Assembly: GCA_026003895.1 (NCBI GenBank)
Contig: BPIC01000008.1
Coordinates: forward strand, 1-64,000
Direction: 5' to 3'
DNA length: 64,000 nt
Source: Dehalococcoidia bacterium
GTDB taxonomy: Bacteria; Chloroflexota; Dehalococcoidia; SpSt-223
The notes beneath the pieces are model-generated. The model saw only the letters and a list, made by a program, of their open reading frames with translations, was not told the origin of the DNA and did not search any database. The position numbers and the translations under genes were made by a program. Position 1 is the stretch's first letter; every line of letters starts with the position of its first letter. Positions 38,359 to 46,828 of the stretch are shown here, one piece after another.

Positions 38359-38845
38359 TTGGCAGCCTCACGACCATTCGCCGTATTCGTGGCCGCACGT
38401 CTCGTCTTGACGGCGTGCACTCCGGGGTCTCCCTCGTCCGGTGGCTCGGCCGCGCCGGCCGCGACCACGGGTCCCGCGCGAGGCGGGACGCTCGTCGTCG
38501 CCTACGGGCAGCGATCCGGGCCAATTGAACACGGCGATTACTACCGCCGCGGGCACGCACCTTGTCGGCGCCCCTGCCCGATAACGGGCTCGTTTTCCTC
38601 GATTCGCACGTGACGCCGAAGCCGGACCTTGCCGAGACGTGGACGATTGCTCCGGATGGTAAGAGCTACACCTTCACGCTCCGCCAGAACGTGAAGTGGC
38701 ACGACGGCAAAACCATTCACGTCGGCGGACGTCAAGTTCAGCTTCGAGGATGTGCTGCTGAGGTATCACGGTCGGACTGCGACAATGCGCAACCTGCTCG
38801 ACGGCATCGATGCGCCCGATCCGCAGACCGTCTGGCCGGGGATTG
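38359..38845 (+). pseudogene. N-terminal fragment of an ABC transporter binding lipoprotein
   Basis: Only the first 160 or so residues of a dipeptide-type solute-binding protein are present: a signal peptide with lipobox LVLTAC, a Ser/Gly/Ala/Thr linker, RGGTLVVAYGQ, then in another frame KPDLAETWTIAPDGKSYTF, NVKWHDGKTIH and, in a third, DVKFSFEDVLLRYHG and GIDAPDPQTV. Frame breaks lie near 38560 and 38720. The sequence then jumps directly to the C-terminus of a permease, so about two thirds of this gene has been deleted. Confidence 0.75.
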
Positions 38846-38994
38846 GGCGTTTTGATTCTACGACGCGACGCTGGCACGCGACTATCCGCTGCTCATTGGG
38901 GCAGTTTTTCGTCGCCGCGCTCGGCGTTGTTCTGGCCAATCTGATCACGGATCTCACGTACGCGGTGCTGGACCCGCGGGTGCGCCTGCGGTGA
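38846..38994 (+). pseudogene. C-terminal fragment of a DppB-type permease
   Basis: The fragment reads FYDATLARDYPLLIGAVF, then VVLANLITDLTYAVLDPRVRLR to a TGA at 38992, the typical end of DppB permeases. T5 at 38905-38909 puts the two halves in different frames. The stop overlaps the GTG start of the DppC gene (GTGA), as in an intact dpp operon. All earlier TM segments are missing because of the deletion that joins it to the binding-protein fragment. Confidence 0.75.
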
Positions 38995-39874
38995 CAGCCG
39001 GCGCCCCAGCGCTTGAGGGGGTAGCCGCGCCGTCGCTGCCGCCGTCTGGCCGGCGACGCCGCAGCGGGTTTTGGCGGCAAAAGTCCGGCCTTGTCGGCCT
39101 CGCGCTGATGGGATTTGTCGCGACGGTGGCGGTCGTCGGCCCAATCGCCGTTCCCGTCAGCCCGTTTGAGCCAGTTGCTCAGCCATTTGAGCCGCCATCC
39201 GCCCAGCACGCCCGTTTGGCGCCGACGAACCTCGGCCGCGACGTGCTCGCGGGAGTCCTTCACGGCGCACGCGTCTCGCTCATCGTGGGGGTTCGTCGTT
39301 GCGCTCCTTTCCTCCGCTATCGGCGCAGCAATCGGTTTGGTGGGAGGGTTCTTCGGCGGCTACGCAGACGATGCGCTGATTGCGCTTTACCGAGCTGGTC
39401 GACATCCTCCCACGCTACTTTCTGGCTGTGCTCGTCGCCGCGTTATTCGGACCCAGCCTGATCGTTCTCACTCTGCTTTTGGGACTCACCTTTTGGCCGG
39501 GCACAGTTCGGCTTATGCGCTCGCAGGTGCTCACGGTGCGGGAACGCGACTATGTGCAGGCGGCACGGGCAATCGGGAGCCCAGAATGGCGGATCATCGT
39601 TCGTCACGTGCTCCCAAACACCATCACCGTCATCGTGGTCGGTGCTGCGCTCCAAGTGGGCGCGGCAATCATCGTGGAAGCCGGCCTCTCCTTCCTCGGC
39701 CTCGGCGATCGCAGCGTCGTCACCTGGGGCTACATGCTGAACAACACACAGAACTTTCTTCGCCTCGCGTGGTGGATGTCGGTCTTCCCCGGCGTGGCTC
39801 TGCTCCTTACCGTCCTCGGCGCTAATCTCCTAGCCGATGGCCTGCAGGCAAGCTGGGACACCCGCCTCGGCTGA
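38991..39874 (+). CDS. DppC-type ABC transporter permease, two frameshifts
   Basis: A full-length permease of about 294 residues when rebuilt, with six TM segments. It has the DppC N-terminal cytosolic lead (KSGLVGLALMGFVATVAVVG), NLGRDVLAGVLHGARVSLIVG, the periplasmic GGFFGGYADDALMRFTELV region, and the EAA-type loop VRERDYVQAARAIGSPEWRIIVRHVLPN. G5 (39287-39291) and TT (39380-39381) each appear to have one base too many. GTG 38991 overlaps the upstream dppB stop. Without its DppB partner and binding protein it is probably an orphan. Confidence 0.82.
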
Positions 39875-40016
39875 CTGTTCCTTCGCGCGAACACGCTTCG
39901 AAACCGGCGGTTTCGATGAGCTTGCACGATGTGGCGCGCTCGGGCTGTCGCCCCTCGTCCCCGGCGTCAGAGACGGCGAGAGCGCTCCGGAACGCGGTCT
40001 GGCCGACGACTGCCGA

Positions 40017-41329
40017 TCAGCGGCTTACCGCAGTCGGCGCGTCCACGTCCGCCGTACGAGCGGTCAGCACCCGCGCGGGCAACCTCCTCACCAAGGAGGA
40101 GGCTGTAGTTCTGCCCGCGGTCATGGGGGTAGACCTGCCCCATATTCGCCAGCCAGACATTCGGCCAGGGCGTTTCAAAGGGGGGCTGCCGCTCACGGTA
40201 GCCGCGGGTGACAATTGGCTGGGCAAAAGGGGCGCGATTGACCACCGCCTCGCGTAGCCAGCTTTCCTCGAACGCCGGGTTCAGCCGGCGGAGGGACGGC
40301 AGCAGTTCTGCGAGGGTCTCGTCATCACTGAGGCTAAACAGGCGATGCTCCTGCGGCAGGTAATTGCCGAGGTAGAGGACGTGCAGCCCGCCGTAGTCGG
40401 AGACCGGGAGAAAATTCGTATGCTCGACGAGGACGAGAAAGGGGTAGCTCGGATCGAGGATCGAGAGCCAATACGACCAGTGGACTCGCTTTGCCAACCC
40501 GATCACGACATTGTGTGCCCCGAGGTGCGGCGAGGCCTCGTGATAGCGCCGGCGATAGTGGGTCGGGGAGATCGGGCGCCAGCCGCAAGAAGAGCGCCGT
40601 TGGTAGCGTGACGACGAGGTGGTCGAACCGTTCCACTCCGCTACCCGACCGCACCGCTGCTTGCCCTGCATCGAGGCCGATCCACAGGACGGTTTGTCCG
40701 GTCCGGACCACCCCGCCGAGGCGGCGTACCTCCTCAGCGAGGCGCTCAAACACCTGCCCGAAGCCGCCACGCACGTAGCCGAGCGCGGCCGAGCGGTCGT
40801 GTACGCGTGCCCAGAACCACGGCATGCTGACGTGATCGGCGTAGTCACCGAGCTTGCCGCGGAGCTGGGGAGCCCAAACGGTCTCGTAGGCACGCGCGCC
40901 CATCATCCGGCGTAGCCATTCCGCAGCCGTGTACGGCTCGAACCGTGCGGGGTCGTTCACGACCTTCAGGTAGGCGACGACGAGGCCAAGGCGGAGGCGA
41001 TCGGCGAGCGAGAGAAACGGAAAGCGCAGCACACCGAAGGCGTCGTCGAAACGGTGAGTCTGCTCCTTGAGTCGAAGTGCGGTCGGTGGCCGGCCCCAAA
41101 CGAGCTTTCCGCCAAGCCCGAGCTCGTGGATCAGCCGGATCATTCTGGTATCGGAGCGGAAGATGTGATGATAGAACCGCTCGAGCGGTGTGCCGCCGAG
41201 CGTGAAGTTTACGGCGAGTCCGCCGACCTCCTTCTCGCGCTCGAGCACCGTGACGCGGTGACCGGCCCGAGCGAACTGCCAAGCCGCCATCAAGCCTAGC
41301 GCGCCCGCTCCGATCACGCCGACGTGCAT
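40017..41329 (-). CDS. FAD-dependent amine oxidase-like oxidoreductase, two frameshifts
   Basis: A flavoprotein of about 436 residues of the protoporphyrinogen oxidase / amine oxidase group. The FAD-binding GAGALGLMAAWQFARAG follows MHVGVI at the start (ATG 41329), with GGLAVNFTLGGTPLERFYHH downstream. Mid-protein pieces are LRGKLGDYADHVSMPW and GGFGQVFERLAEEVRRLGG; the end has PWPNVWLANMGQVYPHDRGQNYS. Frame breaks lie near 40560 and 40073. Homologues in similar genomes often sit by glycosyltransferases and modify lipid-linked sugars, but no such gene is next to it. It ends 12 bases upstream-side of the lipid kinase stop on the same strand. Confidence 0.8.
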
Positions 41330-41341
41330 CGTATCCTCCCG

Positions 41342-42292
41342 TTACCGTGGATTCTCGGCGGGAACGACGATTCGGAGTGCGTGCGGGAGGAGCGCGACGG
41401 TGACCGGCGTCGTTCCTGTAATCTCACCGTCGGCCTGCACGGGCAGCGGCGGGTCAGTGACGATGCTGACCGAGTGACGCGCCTTGCGATAACGCACGAA
41501 ATCGGCGCCGCGGACCCCGCGGGAGATGAGATACCGGATCTGCCGACCGAGATTGGCAATCGTTCGGCCATAGAACAAGCACACATCAAGCTCGCCATCG
41601 TCGAGCCGAATATTCGGCCCCCAGCGCAGCGGGCGCACACCGAGCGTGCCGGCGTTTGCCACCAGCACTTGCCACGCAATTGGCCGCAGTCGTTCACTAT
41701 CGACCACCACTGTGAATCGTTGCGAGCGGTGGCCGCGCAGCTTCTCCCACAACGTCTGCAAGTAGGCACGCCGGCCAATGCGGCGCTTCGTCTCGCGATC
41801 CGTGTCGCGAATCATCAGCGAATCGAGGCCGATGCCTACCTGCAAGAGTGCGTACCGGTTCCCCACCTGCATCACGTCAACGGCACGCAGGGAGTGGTCG
41901 CCAGTGAACAATGCGGCCGCCTGCTGTAGGTCTGCCGGAATCCCCAACTCGCGAGAGAGCACATTTGCCGTTCCGACCGGGAGGATGCCGAGCGGCACGT
42001 CCGCGCCGATGAGCGGTCCGGCGACCAGCGAGACCGTGCCGTCGCCGCCGGCGGCAACGACGAGATCGAAGCCCTCGCGGACAGCGCCGCCGACAACTGC
42101 CGCGAAGTCGTCATTTCCCGTCGTCTCGTAGATGCAATGGTCCCATCCGGCGTCGCCGAACGCCGTTTCCACGGTCGAGCGGATAAATGCGGGGTCGCTG
42201 CTCCCGCCGACGGGGTTGAGAACAACAAACGCACGTTTGGCGGGAGCATGGCCCCCGTCCTCGATGGCGCTATCTTGGTGGTACGGCTTCAC
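41342..42292 (-). CDS. Diacylglycerol kinase-family lipid kinase (second copy)
   Basis: A 316-residue lipid kinase. Landmarks are AFVVLNPVGGSSDPA, the signature VVAAGGDGTVSLVAGPLIG, LGILPVGTANVLSRELGIP, and NIRLDDGELDVCLFYGR. The frame is open far upstream through the nitrilase gene, but that part is a shadow; GTG 42292 starts just before the family sequence. It shares fold and motifs with the enzyme at 16.0 kb, but the two are clearly diverged. The FAD enzyme starts 12 bases after its stop, suggesting one transcript. Confidence 0.87.
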   Translation of the reverse strand: MKPYHQDSAIEDGGHAPAKRAFVVLNPVGGSSDPAFIRSTVETAFGDAGWDHCIYETTGNDDFAAVVGGAVREGFDLVVAAGGDGTVSLVAGPLIGADVPLGILPVGTANVLSRELGIPADLQQAAALFTGDHSLRAVDVMQVGNRYALLQVGIGLDSLMIRDTDRETKRRIGRRAYLQTLWEKLRGHRSQRFTVVVDSERLRPIAWQVLVANAGTLGVRPLRWGPNIRLDDGELDVCLFYGRTIANLGRQIRYLISRGVRGADFVRYRKARHSVSIVTDPPLPVQADGEITGTTPVTVALLPHALRIVVPAENPR

Positions 42293-42374
42293 GGCTCGCT
42301 CGACCCGCTCCTTGGGCCGGGAGCGGCCTTCCAGTCTTTCCGAGTCTAACCGGCCCAGCGCGATCGCGGTAGGG

Positions 42375-43280
42375 TCAGGCGCGATACAGCGGGGCATAGA
42401 GCGGCCAGTCTGGCGTCGTTTCGCGGCGCGGGTCCGCTCGGAGCCTCGCGAGCAAGTCCAGATCGATTGTCGCAGTGGCGAAGGTCTCGCCTGCGTCGCA
42501 GCCGGCCAGCAGCGTTCCCTCGGGCGAGACAATGGCCGAGCCGCCGTGTCCGTCCCAAACCCGGCTGGTGCCGTCTTCCTGCCAGCGCTCGAACGCTGGC
42601 GTCGCCGAGACGATGTACAGGCTGTTCTCGAAGGCGCGCGCTTGCTTGAGCGCCGCATACGGGATCGTCGGGCTGGGCTCAAGGTTCGGATGGACGATGA
42701 CCTCAGCGCCGTTCCGCGCCAAGCCACGCAGCACCTCTGGATAGAATTGTTCGGATTCGACGATGCAGCCGAGCCGGCCGATCGGCGTCTCAGCGACGGC
42801 GTGGAGCGCGGCTTCACCAAGCGCGGCCACATACTCATCGCGGAACGTCTTCAAGACCGTGATGGCCGCTGAGCTGCGCGCCTGCACCTTGGGTTGGCGT
42901 AGGACTAGTCCACTCGGTCCGAGGACGAACCCAGTGTGGAAGCTCCGGCCGGGAAAGGCGGGGTGCTTCTCGACGCAACTGGTGGCAACGTAGCATCCGT
43001 AGTGGCGACATGCCTCGATCAGTGGATCGAAGAAGGGATCATCGAGTGAGAGCGTTGTCGCTCCCGCCGCATACTGGAGCGGCCGCCGGCTGGCGCCGAG
43101 AAATGTAAGCACTGGGAAGACGATTAGCTTGGGCGGGTCGGCGAGGCGCTCCTGGAGGAAGCGGATCCAGTCGATCATCGCGGAGCGGTTCGCGATCATC
43201 TCTGCGCGGTAGTCTGCAGTGTTCACGCAATCGGTGCCGCGCTGCACGACGGCTGCGCGATAGCTCGGTCGGTCTGGCAT
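42375..43280 (-). CDS. Nitrilase-superfamily protein lacking catalytic Glu and Cys (pseudo-nitrilase)
   Basis: A 301-residue protein with the nitrilase alpha-beta-beta-alpha fold: LIVFPVLTFLG, a GPSGLVLRQPKVQ strand with the conserved Lys, GRLGCIVESEQFYPEVLRGLA, and GAEVIVHPN. In active members the first motif is FPE and the third is ICxxxxxPE with a nucleophilic Cys. Here Val replaces the Glu, and Glu stands at the nucleophile position (VESEQFYPE); a nearby Cys is three positions off. Only the Lys remains of the triad. Its start overlaps the stop of the upstream XRE gene (TAATG), so they are coupled. It may be a ligand-binding or regulatory protein; this is inference from a by-eye alignment. 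Confidence 0.8.
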   Translation of the reverse strand: MPDRPSYRAAVVQRGTDCVNTADYRAEMIANRSAMIDWIRFLQERLADPPKLIVFPVLTFLGASRRPLQYAAGATTLSLDDPFFDPLIEACRHYGCYVATSCVEKHPAFPGRSFHTGFVLGPSGLVLRQPKVQARSSAAITVLKTFRDEYVAALGEAALHAVAETPIGRLGCIVESEQFYPEVLRGLARNGAEVIVHPNLEPSPTIPYAALKQARAFENSLYIVSATPAFERWQEDGTSRVWDGHGGSAIVSPEGTLLAGCDAGETFATATIDLDLLARLRADPRRETTPDWPLYAPLYRA

Positions 43281-43693
43281 TACATGTCCTCGGTGAGCGC
43301 TTCCCAGCGCAGTTGGATGGCAAGGTCGGGGCGGGCGCCAGCGCGTGGCCGGTCGTCGTGGCGCTGCTCCCAATAGGCGCGCACGTAGGGCCGCACCCAG
43401 CGCTCAATCTCGCTGATCAGTTCTGGCGGTTGCTGGCGCAGCAACTGAAAGAACTCGGTGTTGGTGTCGACTGGCAGCGAGCGATGGCCCGCGATGGTGA
43501 GTACAGCGTCTTCCGAAACGCCAAAGGCGCGAGCAAGCTTGCGACACGCTTCGGGGAGTGGCCGGCGCCGGCCACTGAGGTACTCGCTGACTGCCGAGTC
43601 GCTCAACCCGGCGCGGCGGGAGGCCTCGCGCTGGGAGATGCCAGCGGCCGCGATCTGCTCGCGCAGCCAGCGGGCGAACGGCTCGGCGTCCAT
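43280..43693 (-). CDS. XRE-type helix-turn-helix regulator
   Basis: A 137-residue protein with an N-terminal Cro/C1-type HTH (ARWLREQIAAAGISQREASRRAGLSDSAVSEYLSGRRRP, about residues 8-46, read in parts), a following FGVSEDAVLTIAGH helix, and a C-terminal helical part with ELISEIERWVRPYVRAYWEQ. ATG 43693 is the likely start; longer frames upstream lack family sequence. Its stop overlaps the start of the pseudo-nitrilase (TAATG), suggesting a coupled pair in which the nitrilase-fold protein could sense a ligand. Confidence 0.85.
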   Translation of the reverse strand: MDAEPFARWLREQIAAAGISQREASRRAGLSDSAVSEYLSGRRRPLPEACRKLARAFGVSEDAVLTIAGHRSLPVDTNTEFFQLLRQQPPELISEIERWVRPYVRAYWEQRHDDRPRAGARPDLAIQLRWEALTEDM

Positions 43694-43816
43694 CGCCGCG
43701 AGTATATCGAGCCGCCGGACCGAGAGGAACCACCTACGTTCGCGCGTGGGGGCGTGCCTGCCGTACCATCCACAGGGTCCCGGCCAATTCAACGGCCGGT
43801 CTTTGAAGGAGGACAG

Positions 43817-44173
43817 ATGAGCGCGACCATGGACCGGCTGGCCGAAGCAAATCCCAATATCGGGGAGCACCTGCGCGACTGGCAGATCGCCCGCACCCAG
43901 AACAACGAGGATGCGTACGATTGGAATGAATTCCGCCAGCACGAGCTGCGGATCGGCGCTCCCGATCCCGGCGACGAGGAGCCAGAGGAGTTCCGCCAGT
44001 ACGACTGGACCAAGTACGCGCCGAGCAGCGAGCAGAAGTCCCAGTCAGGTTCAGATGACCACGCGTCCGGCGCCCGGGCGAGCGTGAGCAGCTGGCAAGG
44101 CCATACCGAGGAGCCGGAGAAGGCGCGAGGCAGCCTGTGGGACTTCCTGCGCAGCCGATTTGGCCGCCGCTGA
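43817..44173 (+). CDS. Small acidic protein of unknown function (RLAE-NPN family, copy 1)
   Basis: A 118-residue, very polar and acidic protein without signal peptide or membrane segment. It starts MDRLAEANPNIGEHLRDWQ after the first three codons and holds NEDAYDWNEFRQHE and PEEFRQYDWTKY. The C-terminal half is low complexity (Ser/Gln/Asp) and ends in a basic WDFLRSRFGRR. ATG 43817 has a strong ribosome site (GAAGGAGG). It is divergent from the XRE/pseudo-nitrilase pair. A second, damaged copy lies at 50007-50205. No known family was recognised. Confidence 0.75.
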   Translation: MSATMDRLAEANPNIGEHLRDWQIARTQNNEDAYDWNEFRQHELRIGAPDPGDEEPEEFRQYDWTKYAPSSEQKSQSGSDDHASGARASVSSWQGHTEEPEKARGSLWDFLRSRFGRR

Positions 44174-45240
44174 TCGAGACGAAGCGCCACGTCGGGCTGA
44201 CCGCGCTCGCCAACCACCGGGGTGGTCCGCGGGCGCCGGACGCGGTCGAACAGGTTGCGTCGCGGGCCCGCCGCGCTGAGGATGCCGGCTTCGACGTCGT
44301 CTCCTACGCCGACCTCGTGAGCGGCGACCCGTTTCCGCCACTGGTGCTCGCTGCGCAAGCGACCGACCGAGCTGCCCTCATGACGCGCCTCGTTGGTGCA
44401 TTCGGCCGTAGTCCGGTCCATCTTGCGTCCGGGGCGGCCTGGGTCGACCGTGTCTCGCGCGGTCGGTTCATCCTCGGCCTCGGCGCCAGTTTGCGGCGCG
44501 CCACGCGTGAGCGACTGGGCTACGACTTCGAGCGTCCAGTCGCGCGGATGCGCGACGTGATCACCGTGATGCGAGCCTTGTGGGGCGAAGAGGCGCCCGG
44601 CGCCGAGCGCAACGCAGACGGAACGATCCGCTACCACGGTGCAACACTCCACCTCGAGCGTGCGTCGGTTGACCTGCTGCCCACCCGGCGCCTTCCAATC
44701 TATCTCGCGGCGGCGGGACCGCGGATGCTTCGGCTCGCCGGGGCGCTCGCCGATGGGGTCCTAATGGAGTTGACGACGCCATCCTACGTGCGCTGGGCTT
44801 GGCGGGAAATCCGGGCCGGCGCGGCCGAGGCAGGGCGCATCCTTGACCGGTTTGACGTGTGTGTGCAGGCGACGTTCTTGCCGCCGCCTCGCACGACGGT
44901 GCCAGTGACCTCCACTGCCGACCATATAGCGTTCTTCGTCCGGCACTGCTGCGATCCTGAATTTGCACATACCTGGGATTACGGTGGGTTGGGCGCGGCC
45001 GCGGCAGCGGTTCGTGAGGCAGCGCATGCTGGAGACCTCGGGCGCGCCGAGGCGATCGTTCGAGAGGCGATTTTTCCCGCGGCGGCGGTCGATTGCACCG
45101 ACCCGGCGAGTTTCTGGCGCTGGATCGATGGTCACGTGGCCGCCGGAGCGACATTGCTTGCCGTGCCACTCGAACTCGAAGAACTCACTGGCATCACCCC
45201 GCGCGAGGTCAAGCGACGGATCGCTCAGCCAACCGCGTGA
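44137..45240 (+). CDS. Luciferase-like (LLM class) flavin oxidoreductase
   Basis: A protein of up to 367 residues with a luciferase-like TIM barrel, probably F420- or FMN-dependent. Landmarks: ARRAEDAGFDVVSYAD, LVGAFGRSPVHLASGAAWVDRVSRGRFILGLGA (in parts), YDFERPVARMRDVITVMRALW, and RRLPIYLAAAGPRMLRLAG, a pattern of the methylenetetrahydromethanopterin reductase-like subgroup. The only upstream start is GTG 44137, which overlaps the small protein gene by 37 bases; the true start may be an unusual codon nearby. It overlaps the convergent GNAT gene by 16 bases. Confidence 0.87.
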   Translation: MGLPAQPIWPPLIETKRHVGLTALANHRGGPRAPDAVEQVASRARRAEDAGFDVVSYADLVSGDPFPPLVLAAQATDRAALMTRLVGAFGRSPVHLASGAAWVDRVSRGRFILGLGASLRRATRERLGYDFERPVARMRDVITVMRALWGEEAPGAERNADGTIRYHGATLHLERASVDLLPTRRLPIYLAAAGPRMLRLAGALADGVLMELTTPSYVRWAWREIRAGAAEAGRILDRFDVCVQATFLPPPRTTVPVTSTADHIAFFVRHCCDPEFAHTWDYGGLGAAAAAVREAAHAGDLGRAEAIVREAIFPAAAVDCTDPASFWRWIDGHVAAGATLLAVPLELEELTGITPREVKRRIAQPTA

Positions 45241-46082
45241 TATTGGTAGGTTCGAGTCGTTCGAAATCCGCAGGATTCGTAGAGACCAAGGGCATTGTGA
45301 TTTTCGGTCTCGACTTCGAGGAAGATGGACTCGATCCCGTCGGCAAGCAAGGTCGCGACGGTTAGCGCGAGCGTGTCACGGCCATAGCCTTGACGCTGCT
45401 GGGTGGGAATGATCCCAAACGTTGCGAGGTACGCGGATCGATCCAATACCTGGGCCCGGATCGCCCCGATCGGCTGGCTTTCGAGCTCGGTGATGAACCA
45501 ACGTTGACGCGGATCACCCAGCCGCGTGTCGATGAGGCGGCCGACTTCCTCGCGCGCGTCGCCGAAGGCGGCAGCAGTAACGCGCTTCAGCGTCGGCGCA
45601 TCCTCGGAGACAGCGGAGCGGACCCGAACTCGGCCGCTCGGGGTGGCACGCGGGAGCTCCGGTTGGAACTGCATTCGATGTTCGGAGAAACGGTAAACCG
45701 CGCCGACAGCCCGGAGAAATGCCACGCCGCCAGTTGACGAGGCGTCGCAGACGAGGAGAAACTGCCCCTCGATTACCTCGCGGACCGCATCAAGCAGGCG
45801 TCGGCCGACGCCGCGTCTGCGCCAGGCGGGATCGACGACGAGCCAAGCCTCGAGCTCCCCATAGTGAGTTAAAAGCGCGGCACCGGCGAGCTGGTTCCCG
45901 GCGAAGGCCAACAGCCACGGTGGCTTCGGGTCGAGCCCGCGATCGAAGTCGATCGGCAACTCCAAGCCGTCGTGGGCGTTGCAGCGGGCCAGCAGCTCTT
46001 CGAGCGCCGCTCGTTCCTCGCCGCTCAGCTCGCTACGGCGTACCAGACCGCTGGCGGGACGTTCTTCCATGACCTTCGGCAA
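45225..46082 (-). CDS. Tandem GNAT N-acetyltransferase (mycothiol synthase-like layout)
   Basis: A 285-residue protein with two GNAT domains. The first (about 1-140) has AWLVVDPAWRRRGVGRRLLDAV, the acetyl-CoA pyrophosphate loop. The second (about 150-285) has LATFGIIPTQQRQGYGRDTLALTV and a C-terminal NHNALGLYESCGFRTTRTYQYH. Two tandem domains recall mycothiol synthase MshD, but single-substrate evidence is lacking. It starts at ATG 46082 and overlaps the convergent luciferase-like gene at its end. Confidence 0.85.
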   Translation of the reverse strand: MPKVMEERPASGLVRRSELSGEERAALEELLARCNAHDGLELPIDFDRGLDPKPPWLLAFAGNQLAGAALLTHYGELEAWLVVDPAWRRRGVGRRLLDAVREVIEGQFLLVCDASSTGGVAFLRAVGAVYRFSEHRMQFQPELPRATPSGRVRVRSAVSEDAPTLKRVTAAAFGDAREEVGRLIDTRLGDPRQRWFITELESQPIGAIRAQVLDRSAYLATFGIIPTQQRQGYGRDTLALTVATLLADGIESIFLEVETENHNALGLYESCGFRTTRTYQYHAVG

Positions 46083-46151
46083 GTGTACGGTACGACGCGC
46101 TCAGCGGGTGGCGGCCGGAGCAACCCCGGCCACCACCCGCAGGAGGAGAGG

Positions 46152-46186
46152 CGTTCCCCGGTCTCGCTGACGACGACCGGGGAACG
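46152..46186. terminator. Strong inverted repeat upstream of the GNAT gene
   Basis: CGTTCCCCGGTC and GACCGGGGAACG form a perfect 12-base stem with an 11-base loop. No gene ends close by on either strand, so it could belong to an unseen transcript, act as a terminator for read-through, or be a regulatory site for the GNAT gene that starts 70 bases away. Confidence 0.45.
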
Positions 46187-46828
46187 GGCGAGCCCGCCCT
46201 GCACTGCATTGTTCCGCTCCTCGATACGATGAAGCGCGGTCCATTCGGCCCATTTTGGTAGGGCCGCCCTGATGTCCGTGGCGCTCCACGTGTCGAATTC
46301 GCATGAGATCGTCTGTGAAGAAAGGCCTTCGCGGAGGCACGAAACGGTCGCCGCTCCTGAGCGCTAGAAGGCTGAGCGGTCGTCCGAAAAAGGTTCTGCT
46401 CCCTTCTTCCATCCCACGTCTGGAAACGCCGTTCGTCCCGCCGATGGAGAACCGGCGGCACTCGGGCCGGAGAGAGGACGGTCGCTGTCGCCAGCGTGAC
46501 GTCGGTAGAGAGCTTTGGGGATCGCGGGAACCGGCGGGGTGCAGCCGAGCACAGCGTCGATGACTCTCGATCGCGACACCTTCACTCGCCACACTTGTGG
46601 TGCGTAGCCGGATGACCGTCGCTCAGTCTGCTGCGAGCGACGATGGCGGCGGTGGCCTGCTTGTCTCCGTGATCGCGGCGCAGTCGGAAGGCTCGTCGTG
46701 CGCGTGTCCTGCCTTGCGCCCGTTCCAAAAACGGGGGGATAATCGGGCCAAAGGACGGACTGTGGGACATTCGAAGCGCGCCCCTTTTCCAGCTGGCGGG
46801 ACGGTCGGCTGGGCTTTTGGAGTGTTTT
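46187..46828. other. Gene-poor stretch upstream of NERD gene
   Basis: About 640 bases without a supportable gene. A long minus-strand frame enters it from the NERD gene but is a shadow without family motifs. No additional structure stood out. Confidence 0.4.

Noticed and set aside
38991..39874. Programmed frameshifting in the DppC gene
   Set aside because: There is no slippery heptamer with a downstream stem at 39287 or 39380, and the same type of break occurs in many unrelated genes nearby.
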